Positions 1 through 8,657 are shown, numbered from the stretch's first letter. The stretch is DNA of 64,000 nucleotides from Enterobacter cloacae complex sp. R_G8 (GCF_024599795.1 NZ_CP102246.1:2418001-2482000); one strand, 5' to 3'. Numbers and translations are program-made. Notes: generated from the letters alone by a model not told the origin.

Positions 1-1944
1 ATTCAGTCGATTAAGGGCAATAAGGTGACCGTTACGACGGCTTACAGTGAAACGCCTGTGGCTGAGGCCGTATGGGTCATTGAGTCTGATGAGCTCTACG
101 CACAGCAGTATCGCGTTATTACGGTAACTGATAATAACGACGGCACGTTCACAATCGTCGGTGCAAATCACGATCCGGATAAATTCGATCGCATTGATAC
201 CGGAGCAATCATTGACCAGCGGCCGGTGAGCGTGATCCCGCCGGGCAACCAGTCGCCGCCTGCGAACATCGTGATCAGCTCGTTTTCTGTGGTGCAGCAA
301 AATATCAGCGTCGAAACGATGCGCGTGAGCTGGGACCAGGCGCAGAACGCTATCGCCTATGAAGCGCAATGGCGCCGCAACGACGGGAACTGGGTTAACG
401 TGCCGCGCAGCTCCACCACGTCATTCGACGTCCCCGGGATTTATGCCGGGCGCTACCTTGTGCGCGTGCGCGCAATCAATGCCGCAGAAATTTCATCCGG
501 ATGGGGCTATTCAGAAGAGAAAACGCTGGCGGGTAAAGTGGGCAACCCACCGAAGCCGGTTGGCTTCATCGCTTCTGAAAACGTGGTATTCGGTATCGAG
601 TTGAACTGGGGATTCCCCGCGAATACCGACGACACGCTGAAGACGGAAATTCAGTACAGCCTGACCGGTACCGAAGACGATGCGATGCTGCTGGCCGATG
701 TGCCTTACCCGCAGCGCAAATATCAGCAGATGGGCCTTAAGGTTGGGCAGATTTTCTGGTACCGCGCGCAGTTGGTGGACCGCAGCGGCAACGAATCAGG
801 TTACACAGAATGGGCGCGCGGTCAGGCCAGTATCGATGTGTCCGACATCACCGATGTGATCCTGGAGGAGATTAAAGACTCGGATACGTTCAAAGACCTG
901 ATCGAGAACGCGGTGGACAGCAACGAAAAAATTGCTGGTATGGCTGACGACATCAAACAGGCCAACGACGAACTGGAGCAGCAGGCGAAGGATATCGCCA
1001 AAAATGCTCAGGACGTCGGGAAGGTTCAGACCAGCGTTAATGAGCTTTCGAGTACGGTCGGTGAAGTGTCGTCTTCCCTCTCAGAGCTTGAGCAGACCGT
1101 TGCGACGGCTGATACCGCGCTGGGCCAGCGAATTGACAGCATCAGTGTTTCTATGGAAGGCATGACGGGCGGGGTTAAGAACTCAGCCATTGCCATTATC
1201 CAGAACGGGCTGGCACAGGTGGCTGCGCGTAAAACCCTGTCTGCATCGGTCGCCGGCAACAGCGCGAATCTGGACCGTATTGATGAGGTGATTGTCAACG
1301 ACAGGGAGGCAACGGCGCGCTCGTTGCTGAGCCTGCAGACGGACGTCAACGGCAACAAGGCATCCATCAACAGCCTGAATCAGACGTTCTCCGACTATCA
1401 GCAGGCTACGGCCACTCAGATAAACGGCATAACGGCGACGGTGAACGGGCATACCTCAGCCATTACAACAAACGCTCAGGCCATCGCGAACGTAAATGGT
1501 GACCTCAAAGCAATGTACAACATCAAAGTTGGTGTCTCCAGTAACGGGCAGTATTACGCCGCAGGTATGGGGATCGGCGTTGAGAATACGCCATCCGGGA
1601 TGCAGTCACAGGTTATCTTCCTGGCTGACCGCTTCGCTGTTACTCACCAGGCCGGCGCGACCGTTACGCTTCCGTTCGTGATTCAAAACGGGCAGGTAAT
1701 TATCAGGGATACGGTAATAGGTGATGCCACTATTACACGAGCGAAGCTTGCTGAAACAATCAGCTCGGTAAACTACGTTCAGAACCAGGCTGGCCTGTCC
1801 ATAAACTTTAGAACGGGCACGCTTGAGAACTACGGTTCAACCGCGGGCGAGGGGGCCATGAAGCAAACCAATCAGACCATCAGCGTTAAGGACGCGAACA
1901 ATGTGTTGAGGGTGCAGATCGGGAGAATCACTGGTACATGGTGA
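1..1944 (+). CDS. Phage host-specificity protein J (gpJ-like), C-terminal part
   Basis: The reading frame is open from base 1, so the N-terminal half of this usually about 1100-residue protein is outside the window. It corresponds to lambda gpJ, the tail-tip protein that binds the outer-membrane receptor and sits at the end of the tail. Visible are two fibronectin type III-like modules in roughly the first 270 residues, then a long helical, probably coiled-coil stretch rich in Asp, Asn, Gln and Ser, and near the end the DUF1983-type segment with the typical words AAGMGIGVENTPSGMQSQV and FLADRFAV. The last 60 residues should be the receptor-binding tip. The next gene starts 41 bases downstream after a good ribosome-binding site. 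The family call is firm; receptor specificity cannot be read from sequence. Confidence 0.93.
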   Translation: MQSIKGNKVTVTTAYSETPVAEAVWVIESDELYAQQYRVITVTDNNDGTFTIVGANHDPDKFDRIDTGAIIDQRPVSVIPPGNQSPPANIVISSFSVVQQNISVETMRVSWDQAQNAIAYEAQWRRNDGNWVNVPRSSTTSFDVPGIYAGRYLVRVRAINAAEISSGWGYSEEKTLAGKVGNPPKPVGFIASENVVFGIELNWGFPANTDDTLKTEIQYSLTGTEDDAMLLADVPYPQRKYQQMGLKVGQIFWYRAQLVDRSGNESGYTEWARGQASIDVSDITDVILEEIKDSDTFKDLIENAVDSNEKIAGMADDIKQANDELEQQAKDIAKNAQDVGKVQTSVNELSSTVGEVSSSLSELEQTVATADTALGQRIDSISVSMEGMTGGVKNSAIAIIQNGLAQVAARKTLSASVAGNSANLDRIDEVIVNDREATARSLLSLQTDVNGNKASINSLNQTFSDYQQATATQINGITATVNGHTSAITTNAQAIANVNGDLKAMYNIKVGVSSNGQYYAAGMGIGVENTPSGMQSQVIFLADRFAVTHQAGATVTLPFVIQNGQVIIRDTVIGDATITRAKLAETISSVNYVQNQAGLSINFRTGTLENYGSTAGEGAMKQTNQTISVKDANNVLRVQIGRITGTW

Positions 1945-1985
1945 CTGGAGGCCTCTCACGGGGCCTCTTTTTTTCAGGAGATACG

Positions 1986-2300
1986 ATGGCGGAATACGGT
2001 GTTCAAACATGGGACGCATCAGGCAAGGTTAACAACTATGGAATTAAGCCAGTCAGCGTTTGTGGCTTTCTGCAGCTGGCCGTTAACCAGAAAACAGGTT
2101 CTTTTTCCGTTGACCTTCCACCGGGTTGCAAACTGACCTACTTTCAGGTCATGAACGATGATAAGTGGGGAACGGGAAGGAGGAAGATCTCCATCTCTGG
2201 TGGTACTGCAACGGTGTCCTCAGTAGGGGATACCGACTATTCCGCAGGGACTGAACCCGCAGTTGCAGCTTTTCTCATTTTCCAGATCGAGAGGGCATAA
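1986..2300 (+). CDS. Small phage tail-associated protein (DUF6453-like)
   Basis: A 104-residue protein lies directly after gpJ. The ATG at 1986 is chosen because CAGGAG sits 5 bases upstream; the longer frame from 1938 would overlap the gpJ stop and has no ribosome-binding site. Its N-terminus (MAEYGVQTWDASGKV) matches an internal segment of the next protein (DYGMAVWDASGTL), so the two neighbours look like partial paralogues. It resembles the DUF6453 proteins often encoded between gpJ and the tail fibre in lambdoid phages. A role at the tail tip is inferred from position only. The stop at 2300 is immediately followed by the next ATG, which suggests translational coupling. Confidence 0.7.
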   Translation: MAEYGVQTWDASGKVNNYGIKPVSVCGFLQLAVNQKTGSFSVDLPPGCKLTYFQVMNDDKWGTGRRKISISGGTATVSSVGDTDYSAGTEPAVAAFLIFQIERA

Positions 2301-2972
2301 ATGGCGCAGTACGGCGGTTTACTGACGACGACGAGCGGTGAGGTATGGGTTACCGCGAACAGCTCGCCAATTGCATTACAGGCGCGAAAGACAGCGGCAC
2401 TGCAGGGAACATCGGGTTTCAATACAAAGGTGACGCACACCTTTCCCTCAGGTCAGCCCGTTGTGGCCTTCGTTCATTGCACGGTCGAGGTGGAAATCAC
2501 CCAGACTGTAAGCGGTAACACCATCACGATTGATTTTCTGAGACCTAATGCAACCGGCACAGCGTACGTTTATTTTTTCACAATTTTCCCCCAGACAAAG
2601 CCAGATTACGGGATGGCCGTGTGGGATGCATCGGGGACCCTGATTTTAACCCACGAGACGCGCACGCTCGGCGATGTCGTTACCATAGGTACTGCCGGAG
2701 TAGATGCAAGCTCAGGCTACAACATCAACACAACCCGGGCGGGGAAGTGGGCTTGCATGCCTGTTATGCTCGGTCTGATCACAGGGGTAGTTTCAGCGGG
2801 AGGGCAACCGCAGCCATATGTGGCAATTTACAAAAGCATGGCGAAACTTGAGGGAAGTAACACCCGAATTTACGCCAGACCGCAAACAACCCCCTCCGGA
2901 GGGCTGCAAAACGTCGCGTACTCAAACATGAGAAACGTCATCATGGCCATCAATTGCGCCAACTACGATTGA
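2301..2972 (+). CDS. Phage tail-associated protein (DUF6453-like)
   Basis: A 223-residue protein starts on the base after the previous stop, so the two are probably translationally coupled. The N-terminal about 95 residues are a beta-rich module of their own; residues from about 98 on repeat the YGxxxWDASG pattern that opens the preceding 104-residue protein. There is no signal peptide or membrane segment. The family is common between gpJ and the side-tail fibre in lambdoid prophages, and its function is unknown. A structural or receptor-accessory role at the tail tip is an inference from gene order. A hairpin spans its stop codon. Confidence 0.7.
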   Translation: MAQYGGLLTTTSGEVWVTANSSPIALQARKTAALQGTSGFNTKVTHTFPSGQPVVAFVHCTVEVEITQTVSGNTITIDFLRPNATGTAYVYFFTIFPQTKPDYGMAVWDASGTLILTHETRTLGDVVTIGTAGVDASSGYNINTTRAGKWACMPVMLGLITGVVSAGGQPQPYVAIYKSMAKLEGSNTRIYARPQTTPSGGLQNVAYSNMRNVIMAINCANYD

Positions 2973-2994
2973 TCGTTTTCAGCGATCAATTTCT
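2968..2994 (+). terminator. Hairpin at the end of the tail-gene run
   Basis: An 8-bp perfect stem (ATTGATCG / CGATCAAT, 2968-2975 and 2983-2990) with a 7-base loop overlaps the stop codon and is followed by TTTC only. The weak U-tract makes it a possible but not strong rho-independent terminator separating the late tail operon from the lipoprotein gene. Confidence 0.4.
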
Positions 2995-3079
2995 AATAAT
3001 TGATCTACCAAATCAATTATATCCCGTTGATTCATATTGTTATTGTGTAACCTTGTGAATGCCCTGGGATATAACCACT

Positions 3080-3313
3080 ATGAAAAACATGATTCTTTGC
3101 CTGGCGGTGGCGGTTTTGCTCTCCGGTTGCGCTGGCGTTATTGAGAAACAGCAACCCGTGTGTTCCGGTACCGCCCTTATCGGCGGGCAGGAAAACAGCG
3201 TCCAGATTTACGGAGTGCGTAAACAAAACAATCAGACCCAGTACCGCGCCGGTTATCCCTTTAACTGGACCTGGGTTAGCGCCAACACATTCACCAGCAC
3301 CACCTGCCATTAA
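3080..3313 (+). CDS. cor: Cor-like phage lipoprotein, superinfection exclusion
   Basis: A 77-residue lipoprotein: a short hydrophobic signal ends in the lipobox LSGC, so the mature protein starts at that Cys and is probably tethered to a membrane. The mature part (conserved words QPVCSGTALIGGQ, GYPFNWTWVS and FTSTTC) resembles the Cor proteins of phages phi80 and N15. Known: Cor blocks superinfection by FhuA-dependent phages by interfering with the FhuA receptor. The ATG at 3080 is chosen over 3059 because it starts the signal peptide. The gene sits between two hairpins and is therefore likely expressed from its own promoter in the lysogen, as expected for a moron. Confidence 0.75.
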   Translation: MKNMILCLAVAVLLSGCAGVIEKQQPVCSGTALIGGQENSVQIYGVRKQNNQTQYRAGYPFNWTWVSANTFTSTTCH

Positions 3314-3334
3314 CTCATTCTGTTTCAAAATAAA

Positions 3335-3359
3335 CCTCGCTCCGGCGGGGTTTTTTATT
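3335..3359 (+). terminator. Rho-independent terminator after cor
   Basis: The stem CCTCGC/GCGGGG (one G-U pair) closes a TCCG tetraloop and is followed by six T residues. It lies 22 bases after the cor stop and just before the ribosome-binding site of the tail-fibre gene. Confidence 0.75.
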
Positions 3360-3372
3360 GCCTGGAGAAAAT

Positions 3373-4620
3373 ATGCTTTATAACACTGGCACCATAGCCA
3401 TTAACGGAAATACCGCAACCGGCACCGGAACTAACTGGACAGCACCCGCCAGCCAGGTCCGCGCTGGCCAGACGATTATTGTCATGTCTAACCCGGTCCA
3501 GATGTTCCAGATTTCATCCGTGAACAGCGCTACATCAATGACGGTAACGCCTGCTGCATCACCGGCGCTGAGCGGCCAGAAGTACGGCATTCTGGTATCA
3601 GACAATATCTCGGTCGATGGGCTGGCGCAGGCCATGTCTCAGCTCATTAAAGAGTATGACGAGAATATTGGCGCATGGGAGACGTTCGCTACTACCTCAG
3701 CAAACCAGAGCATAACGGTAACCATTAACGGCACCCCCGTGACTATCCCCGGCATCGGTAAGTTGGCGCAGAAAGGGCCCAACGGTGCTCTCCCGATTGA
3801 CCAGGGCGGGACCGGTGCAACGAACGCTGCAGACGTTCGCACAAACCTCGGTTTGGGAAATAGCGCTTTATTGGATGCTCAAAGTTCCTGGGGTGATTCC
3901 GGTCAAAAGAAAGTTCTAACTGTGGGGGCTTTTGGTCTGGGGCGTGAAATTACTGAATCAGTTCCACTTAATACTATGAGCGAGTCCTACCCCTCATCGT
4001 TTATATGGTCAGTAGAGGACGCCAGCTACATGGGGGTCTCAGGAAGTCAGAGCATTACCTCAATCGTAATAGCTCGTGGAGGTAGACCAACTCGCATTCA
4101 TCAAATCTACACGTTAGGGCGGACTTTCTTCAGTTACCGAACACCTACAGGGTGGCTGTATCAGGAAGCCTACACAACGGGGAACACCACTAAGGCGAGC
4201 GATGGCACGCTAAAAGCGGCCTCACCAGTTGCCCGCATAGTAACGAGTCGCGATGCATGCCAGCGCGCTGACGTAGCCGAAGATGGTTTCTCCTGGTGCG
4301 GCTGCGGGACAGCAAACGCAGAGGCGGAGGGCATAACCCTTTCTCGCCTTGAGGCGGGCGTTTACCTGCTGATAGGTTCAGCAGGACTGGCTTCAGAGGG
4401 ATGGCAGCTACTGCCACCGATGGACCCTGGTGGCATGGGAGAACTTGGCGTGGTTGAAGCTGAGCAGACGGAAAGCGGTGGCCTGACAATCCGTCTTTTC
4501 AAGCAAAAATACATCCTGAGCGGTGAAGGTGAGATCATTAAAACCAAAGGTGAACCGATGGACGTACCGGCGAACAGCTGGATCGATGTTCGCCTTGATA
4601 TGCCTGACGATTCCTATTAA
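3373..4620 (+). CDS. Phage tail fibre protein with invertible C-terminus
   Basis: A 415-residue fibre protein in its currently expressed orientation. The ATG at 3373 follows GGAG with proper spacing; a TTG at 3358 lies inside the terminator T-run and is less likely. Residues 1-158 form the constant part, ending in the collagen-like linker word DQGGTGATNAADVRTNLGL that is typical of lambdoid and Mu-like fibres. Residues 159-333 lie in a 524-bp inverted repeat, and residues 334-415 are unique to this orientation. The crossover point falls in the word RTNLGLGN, the classic position for Gin/Pin-type fibre switching. The C-terminal part, with WCGCG and ending DVRLDMPDDSY, is presumed to contact the host surface. 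Inversion would replace the last 82 residues by 38 different ones. Confidence 0.88.
   Translation: MLYNTGTIAINGNTATGTGTNWTAPASQVRAGQTIIVMSNPVQMFQISSVNSATSMTVTPAASPALSGQKYGILVSDNISVDGLAQAMSQLIKEYDENIGAWETFATTSANQSITVTINGTPVTIPGIGKLAQKGPNGALPIDQGGTGATNAADVRTNLGLGNSALLDAQSSWGDSGQKKVLTVGAFGLGREITESVPLNTMSESYPSSFIWSVEDASYMGVSGSQSITSIVIARGGRPTRIHQIYTLGRTFFSYRTPTGWLYQEAYTTGNTTKASDGTLKAASPVARIVTSRDACQRADVAEDGFSWCGCGTANAEAEGITLSRLEAGVYLLIGSAGLASEGWQLLPPMDPGGMGELGVVEAEQTESGGLTIRLFKQKYILSGEGEIIKTKGEPMDVPANSWIDVRLDMPDDSY
3836..3861 (+). other. Invertase crossover site (gix/dix-like), left
   Basis: The 26 bases have the imperfect dyad AAACC-TC-GGTTT around a TC core and TTC / GAAA ends, matching the pattern of gix and hix sites recognised by Gin/Hin-type recombinases. 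The site overlaps the start of the left inverted-repeat arm at 3848, and sequence identity between the two arms begins exactly at the core dinucleotide, as expected if strand exchange occurs there. Confidence 0.8.
3848..4371 (+). repeat. 524-bp inverted repeat, left arm
   Basis: This arm is the reverse complement of 4734-5257. The encoded 174 residues are identical in both arms and every stretch compared base by base was identical. It encodes fibre residues 159-333. Arms this long are unusual for Gin-type switches, which normally share only the 26-bp site plus a short homology. Confidence 0.92.
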
Positions 4621-5257
4621 CCAGCGGATGAGCCAGGAGCCGCAACGTTGATCACTTCCTCTAAGGCGCTGACGCGGACAGCCAGCGCTTTGATTGCCGC
4701 CAGCGCATCGAGCATCAGAGGATTGAGGTCAAGCAGCAGGTAAACGCCCGCCTCAAGGCGAGAAAGGGTTATGCCCTCCGCCTCTGCGTTTGCTGTCCCG
4801 CAGCCGCACCAGGAGAAACCATCTTCGGCTACGTCAGCGCGCTGGCATGCATCGCGACTCGTTACTATGCGGGCAACTGGTGAGGCCGCTTTTAGCGTGC
4901 CATCGCTCGCCTTAGTGGTGTTCCCCGTTGTGTAGGCTTCCTGATACAGCCACCCTGTAGGTGTTCGGTAACTGAAGAAAGTCCGCCCTAACGTGTAGAT
5001 TTGATGAATGCGAGTTGGTCTACCTCCACGAGCTATTACGATTGAGGTAATGCTCTGACTTCCTGAGACCCCCATGTAGCTGGCGTCCTCTACTGACCAT
5101 ATAAACGATGAGGGGTAGGACTCGCTCATAGTATTAAGTGGAACTGATTCAGTAATTTCACGCCCCAGACCAAAAGCCCCCACAGTTAGAACTTTCTTTT
5201 GACCGGAATCACCCCAGGAACTTTGAGCATCCAATAAAGCGCTATTTCCCAAACCGA
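4617..5257 (-). CDS. Silent alternative tail-fibre C-terminus cassette
   Basis: On the minus strand a promoterless, start-less fibre segment repeats fibre residues 159-333 exactly and then ends in a different 38-residue tail beginning LDLNPLMLDALAAIKAL, probably a short coiled coil. It is convergent with the expressed fibre gene, the two ending 4 bases apart in overlapping stop codons (4617-4620). Inversion between the two crossover sites would join this tail to the constant N-terminus, giving a 371-residue fibre. No ribosome-binding site precedes it in the present orientation, so it is expected to be silent. Confidence 0.82.
4734..5257 (-). repeat. 524-bp inverted repeat, right arm
   Basis: This is the reverse complement of 3848-4371. 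Together with the 362-bp unique centre (4372-4733) it makes an invertible segment of about 1.4 kb. Confidence 0.92.
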
Positions 5258-5269
5258 CGTTTTATAGAT
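5244..5269 (-). other. Invertase crossover site (gix/dix-like), right
   Basis: Read on the minus strand the site keeps the TC core and the right half-site (GGTTTGGGAAAT) exactly, while the outer half is degenerate (AAAACG in place of AAACC). It lies in inverted orientation to the site at 3836, as needed for inversion rather than deletion. Confidence 0.7.
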
Positions 5270-5334
5270 TGCTCTTGAGCGGCCTGGCCGATAACTTCAC
5301 CTGATTTTTTTGCAGAAATAATTGGGTGAAAAAT

Positions 5335-5892
5335 ATGCAAATTGGCTATGTAAGGGTGTCAACAAATGACCAAAATACGGATCTTCAGCGACAAGCGCTC
5401 GAACGCGCAGGATGTGAGCAAATTTTCGAAGAAAAAATGAGCGGAACAGTGGCGAACCGGCCAGCACTGAAAAAGCTTCTTAAGACGCTGAAAGAGGGAG
5501 ATACGCTGGTGGTGTGGAAGCTTGATCGCCTTGGGCGAAGCATGCGGAACTTGGTACTGCTGGTCGACGAACTACGGCAGCGCGGCATCCACTTCAAAAG
5601 TCTTACGGACAGCATCGATACTTCCAGCCCAATGGGGCGTTTCATTTTCCACATCATGTCTGCCCTGGCCGAGATGGAGAGGGAGTTGATAGTGGAGCGC
5701 ACTCGCGCTGGGTTAGCCGCAGCTCGGGAGAAAGGGCGAATCGGCGGCAGGCGTCCGAAACTTACCCAGGAACAATGGGACCAGGCGGGCCGACTGATTG
5801 CGAACGGCGTGGACAGGAAGCAGGTGGCGATCATCTACGATGTAGCTGTATGCACACTGTATAAAAAATTCCCCGTTTCAAAAGCGGCTTAA
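5335..5892 (+). CDS. pin: DNA invertase, Pin/Gin/Hin serine recombinase
   Basis: A 185-residue serine recombinase very close in length and sequence to Pin of E. coli e14 (184 residues). The start at 5335 gives the family N-terminus MQIGYVRVST with the catalytic Ser9; a GTG at 5326 is an alternative. The resolvase catalytic core covers residues 1-135, with the typical words VVWKLDRLGRSM, TDSIDTSSPMGRF and ALAEMERELIVERT; the C-terminal helix-turn-helix ends KQVAIIYDVAVCTLYKKFP. Known: these enzymes act with the host Fis protein on a supercoiled enhancer complex to invert DNA between two 26-bp sites. It lies 66 bases from the right crossover site and so is almost certainly the enzyme that flips the fibre cassette. 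Confidence 0.95.
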   Translation: MQIGYVRVSTNDQNTDLQRQALERAGCEQIFEEKMSGTVANRPALKKLLKTLKEGDTLVVWKLDRLGRSMRNLVLLVDELRQRGIHFKSLTDSIDTSSPMGRFIFHIMSALAEMERELIVERTRAGLAAAREKGRIGGRRPKLTQEQWDQAGRLIANGVDRKQVAIIYDVAVCTLYKKFPVSKAA

Positions 5893-6029
5893 ATCTGCGC
5901 ACAAAGGGTTACGGGCATAAAATTTACAAAACTCATAATTCGAAGCGACATAGAAACTTAGAAACGAAACGGCGAAGCTTTAAGCAGTGACAGTTGAGCC
6001 CGGATCTTGCGGTCACTTACAAATAAAAC

Positions 6030-6049
6030 TACTGTATATAAAAACAGTA
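6030..6049 (+). promoter_or_regulatory. LexA (SOS) box of umuDC
   Basis: TACTGTATATAAAAACAGTA contains the full LexA consensus CTGT-N8-ACAG and lies 15 bases before the umuD start codon, so LexA binding here would block transcription until DNA damage. Only a few bases differ from the ideal E. coli sequence, so repression should be tight. Confidence 0.93.
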
Positions 6050-6064
6050 TTTGAGGTGTGCAAC

Positions 6065-6484
6065 ATGGAATTTATCAGGCCTGCAGAACTGCGAGAAATT
6101 ATCGCTCTCCCGCTTTTCAGTGATTTAGTGCAGTGTGGTTTCCCAAGCCCTGCGGCTGATTATGTTGAACAGCGTATCGATCTCAATGAGTTACTGGTTT
6201 CCCACCCGAGCTCAACATATTTCGTTAAGGCCGCTGGCGACTCAATGATTGAGGCGGGAATAAGCGACGGTGATCTGCTGGTAGTGGACAGCTCGCGCAC
6301 AGCTGAGCACGGTGACATTGTCATCGCCGCGGTAGAAGGGGAATTTACTGTTAAACGCCTGCAGCTACGCCCGACAGTCCAACTCATCCCAATGAATAGC
6401 GCCTACAGTCCGATTGTTGTAGGCAGCGAAGATACGCTGGACGTTTTCGGCGTCGTGACTTTCATCGTTAAATCGGCGAGCTGA
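6065..6484 (+). CDS. umuD: UmuD, self-cleaving subunit of DNA polymerase V
   Basis: The 139 residues from the ATG at 6065 match the exact length of E. coli UmuD, which decides this start over the GTG at 5987. The cleavage site Cys24-Gly25 and the catalytic dyad Ser60 (GDSM) and Lys97 (VKR) are at the canonical positions. Known: RecA filaments trigger cleavage to UmuD', which joins UmuC to form translesion polymerase V. The gene lies under an SOS box and 2 bases from umuC, so the two form an operon. As part of the prophage it can supply extra error-prone synthesis to the lysogen. Confidence 0.95.
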   Translation: MEFIRPAELREIIALPLFSDLVQCGFPSPAADYVEQRIDLNELLVSHPSSTYFVKAAGDSMIEAGISDGDLLVVDSSRTAEHGDIVIAAVEGEFTVKRLQLRPTVQLIPMNSAYSPIVVGSEDTLDVFGVVTFIVKSAS

Positions 6485-6486
6485 AC

Positions 6487-7755
6487 ATGTTTGCGCTCTG
6501 TGATGTGAATTCGTTCTACGCATCATGCGAGACTGTATTCAGGCCGGACCTAAAAGGGCGGCCGGTTGTCGTTCTCTCCAACAATGACGGCTGCGTAATC
6601 GCACGCAGCGCCGAGGCCAAGGCGGCTGGAATTACCATGGGAGAGCCGTTCTTTAAGCAAAAGGATTTATTCCGGCGCGCTGGGGTTGTTTGCTTCAGCA
6701 GCAACTATGAGCTGTATGCTGATATGTCGAACCGGGTAATGGCTACGCTCGAGGAAATGAGCCCTCGCGTCGAAATTTACAGCATCGATGAAGCTTTTTG
6801 CGACCTGACAGGTGTGCGTAATTGCCGGGACCTGACGGAGTTCGGCAAAGAGATCCGCGCTACGGTTCTGAAGCGTACGCACTTGACGGTTGGTGTTGGC
6901 ATTGCTCAAACCAAAACCCTTGCCAAACTTGCTAACCACGCGGCAAAAAAATGGCAGCGGCAGACTGGTGGGGTAGTTGATTTATCGAACATCGACCGCC
7001 AGCGGCGACTGCTTGCCCTAGTTCCAGTCGAAGACGTCTGGGGCGTCGGCCGACGCATTAGCAAAAAGCTCAACGCGATGGGTATCAAAACCGCTCTGGA
7101 CCTCTCAGAACAAAGCACATGGATTATTCGCAAACACTTCAATGTCGTGCTGGAGCGAACTGTCCGGGAGTTGCGCGGCGAGCCTTGTCTTGAGCTGGAA
7201 GAGTTTGCGCCAGCAAAGCAGGAAATCGTATGCAGCCGGTCATTTGGCGAACGCGTCACCGAGTACGAACAGATGCGGCAGGCTATTTGTAGTTATGCGG
7301 CACGTGGTGCCGAAAAGCTTCGTGGTGAGCACCAGTATTGCCGCTTTATCTCGGCGTTCGTGAAAACCTCTCCATTTGCGCTTAACGAACCGTATTACGG
7401 TAACAGTGCGTCAATGATGCTTCTCACCCCTACACAGGATTCCCGAGACATTATCAACGCCGCGGTAAAATGCCTGGACAAGATCTGGAAGGATGGTCAC
7501 CGGTACCAGAAAGCCGGCATTATGCTGGGTGATTTCTTCAGCCAAGGCGTGGCGCAGCTGAACCTTTTCGATGAGAACGCGCCGCGAGCTGGTAGCGAAA
7601 GATTGATGGAAGTGCTCGATCACCTGAACGCGAAGGATGGAAAGGGAACGCTTTACTTTGCCGGCCAGGGCATACAGCAGCAGTGGCAGATGAAGCGTGA
7701 AATGCTTTCACCGCGGTATACTACTAGGTATTCAGATCTTCTTAGAATTCGATAA
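6487..7755 (+). CDS. umuC: UmuC, Y-family DNA polymerase V catalytic subunit
   Basis: At 422 residues it has the same length as E. coli UmuC. The Y-family polymerase core opens with [14 protein letters not shown] (metal-binding Asp6) and has the catalytic SIDEAFCDL motif near residue 100; helix-hairpin-helix and little-finger domains follow, and the C-terminal region holds the UmuC-specific domain with QLNLFDE, a clamp-binding-type motif. It is cotranscribed with umuD from the LexA-controlled promoter. No truncation or missing catalytic residue is visible, so the pair appears functional. Confidence 0.95.
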   Translation: MFALCDVNSFYASCETVFRPDLKGRPVVVLSNNDGCVIARSAEAKAAGITMGEPFFKQKDLFRRAGVVCFSSNYELYADMSNRVMATLEEMSPRVEIYSIDEAFCDLTGVRNCRDLTEFGKEIRATVLKRTHLTVGVGIAQTKTLAKLANHAAKKWQRQTGGVVDLSNIDRQRRLLALVPVEDVWGVGRRISKKLNAMGIKTALDLSEQSTWIIRKHFNVVLERTVRELRGEPCLELEEFAPAKQEIVCSRSFGERVTEYEQMRQAICSYAARGAEKLRGEHQYCRFISAFVKTSPFALNEPYYGNSASMMLLTPTQDSRDIINAAVKCLDKIWKDGHRYQKAGIMLGDFFSQGVAQLNLFDENAPRAGSERLMEVLDHLNAKDGKGTLYFAGQGIQQQWQMKREMLSPRYTTRYSDLLRIR

Positions 7756-7832
7756 GTATTTGAATACCTACATACTCTAAATGCCCAAAATAGATATAAC
7801 TATCATTCATCTAAAATTTTAGCTGAAAAATG

Positions 7833-8456
7833 TCACCATTGCATTTTTGATAAGTCAGTGGCTGCATTGTCAATTAATCCATTATATGTTACTCCCAGTT
7901 GACCTATGCTTTTAATTTTAGAAAGGTTCAATGCGGTAATTTTTTGATGAGGTGTGTTTTTCCCTCCCCATGAATATTCATATTCAACATACCCTTTGAT
8001 TTTAAAAGCTCTATTAATTATTTCCTTTCTAAAGAAGTCATCAATGTCAGGGCGTTGTGTATATTTAAAAAGACAATTTTGTGCTTTTGTTTCTATTTTT
8101 CTAAACAGTGAAGGTAAATCCATTTCTTTGTTTAATACTTTTCCATAATATATAGTGCCATCATTGCAATGAGCGAAGATCTCATTGAAGTATACGGATG
8201 CTCCTCGCCAATCACCAGAGCTTAGAGACTCTCCGCTGAGGTGATTATGATGTAAAACATTCTCAGGTAAATTATCGATTAAGTACCGTAATGTTGAAGA
8301 TGGATTGGCTTGGTAATCTAGCATTTCTGTGCTGAATTCAAGTAGCGGTCCTTCAGGACATACCAATGAAGCAGAGTACTCCCAAGCAGCACTCTCTCCG
8401 GCTACGACTAACAATGAGGCGGTTTTTTCTTCTAACTCTGTAATTGCTCTTAACAT
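7833..8456 (-). CDS. Uncharacterised prophage protein with JAMM-like motif
   Basis: A 207-residue soluble protein on the minus strand, lower in GC than its neighbours, with TGAGGGT placed properly before the ATG. I do not recognise the full-length family. Residues 69-83 read HHNHLSGESLSSGDW, which matches the JAMM/MPN+ metal site HxH-x6/7-SxxD seen in RadC (HNHPSG...S..D), with His70, His72, Ser79 and Asp82 as candidate zinc ligands or catalytic residues and an upstream Glu (26 or 40) as the possible general base. The spacing is one residue shorter than in RadC. The gene is monocistronic and lies between umuDC and the SRAP gene, the place where phages carry accessory defence or conversion genes. 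Peptidase or deubiquitinase-like activity is speculative. Confidence 0.6.
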   Translation of the reverse strand: MLRAITELEEKTASLLVVAGESAAWEYSASLVCPEGPLLEFSTEMLDYQANPSSTLRYLIDNLPENVLHHNHLSGESLSSGDWRGASVYFNEIFAHCNDGTIYYGKVLNKEMDLPSLFRKIETKAQNCLFKYTQRPDIDDFFRKEIINRAFKIKGYVEYEYSWGGKNTPHQKITALNLSKIKSIGQLGVTYNGLIDNAATDLSKMQW

Positions 8457-8657
8457 GTTTTACCCTCAGAATTGATTAGATAATATTTATCGGCAGGTCT
8501 GCCCAAAACTTTAGACTCATTGCATAGTTAGCTAATTGATGTAAGAGTATCAAGTCTGATTACATGTTCATTGATATTAATTGTTTTCAATACAAATATT
8601 AAATAATTAAATATAGTATCTTTCAACTCACACTCAAAGAGAATCGAATCTGATTCT

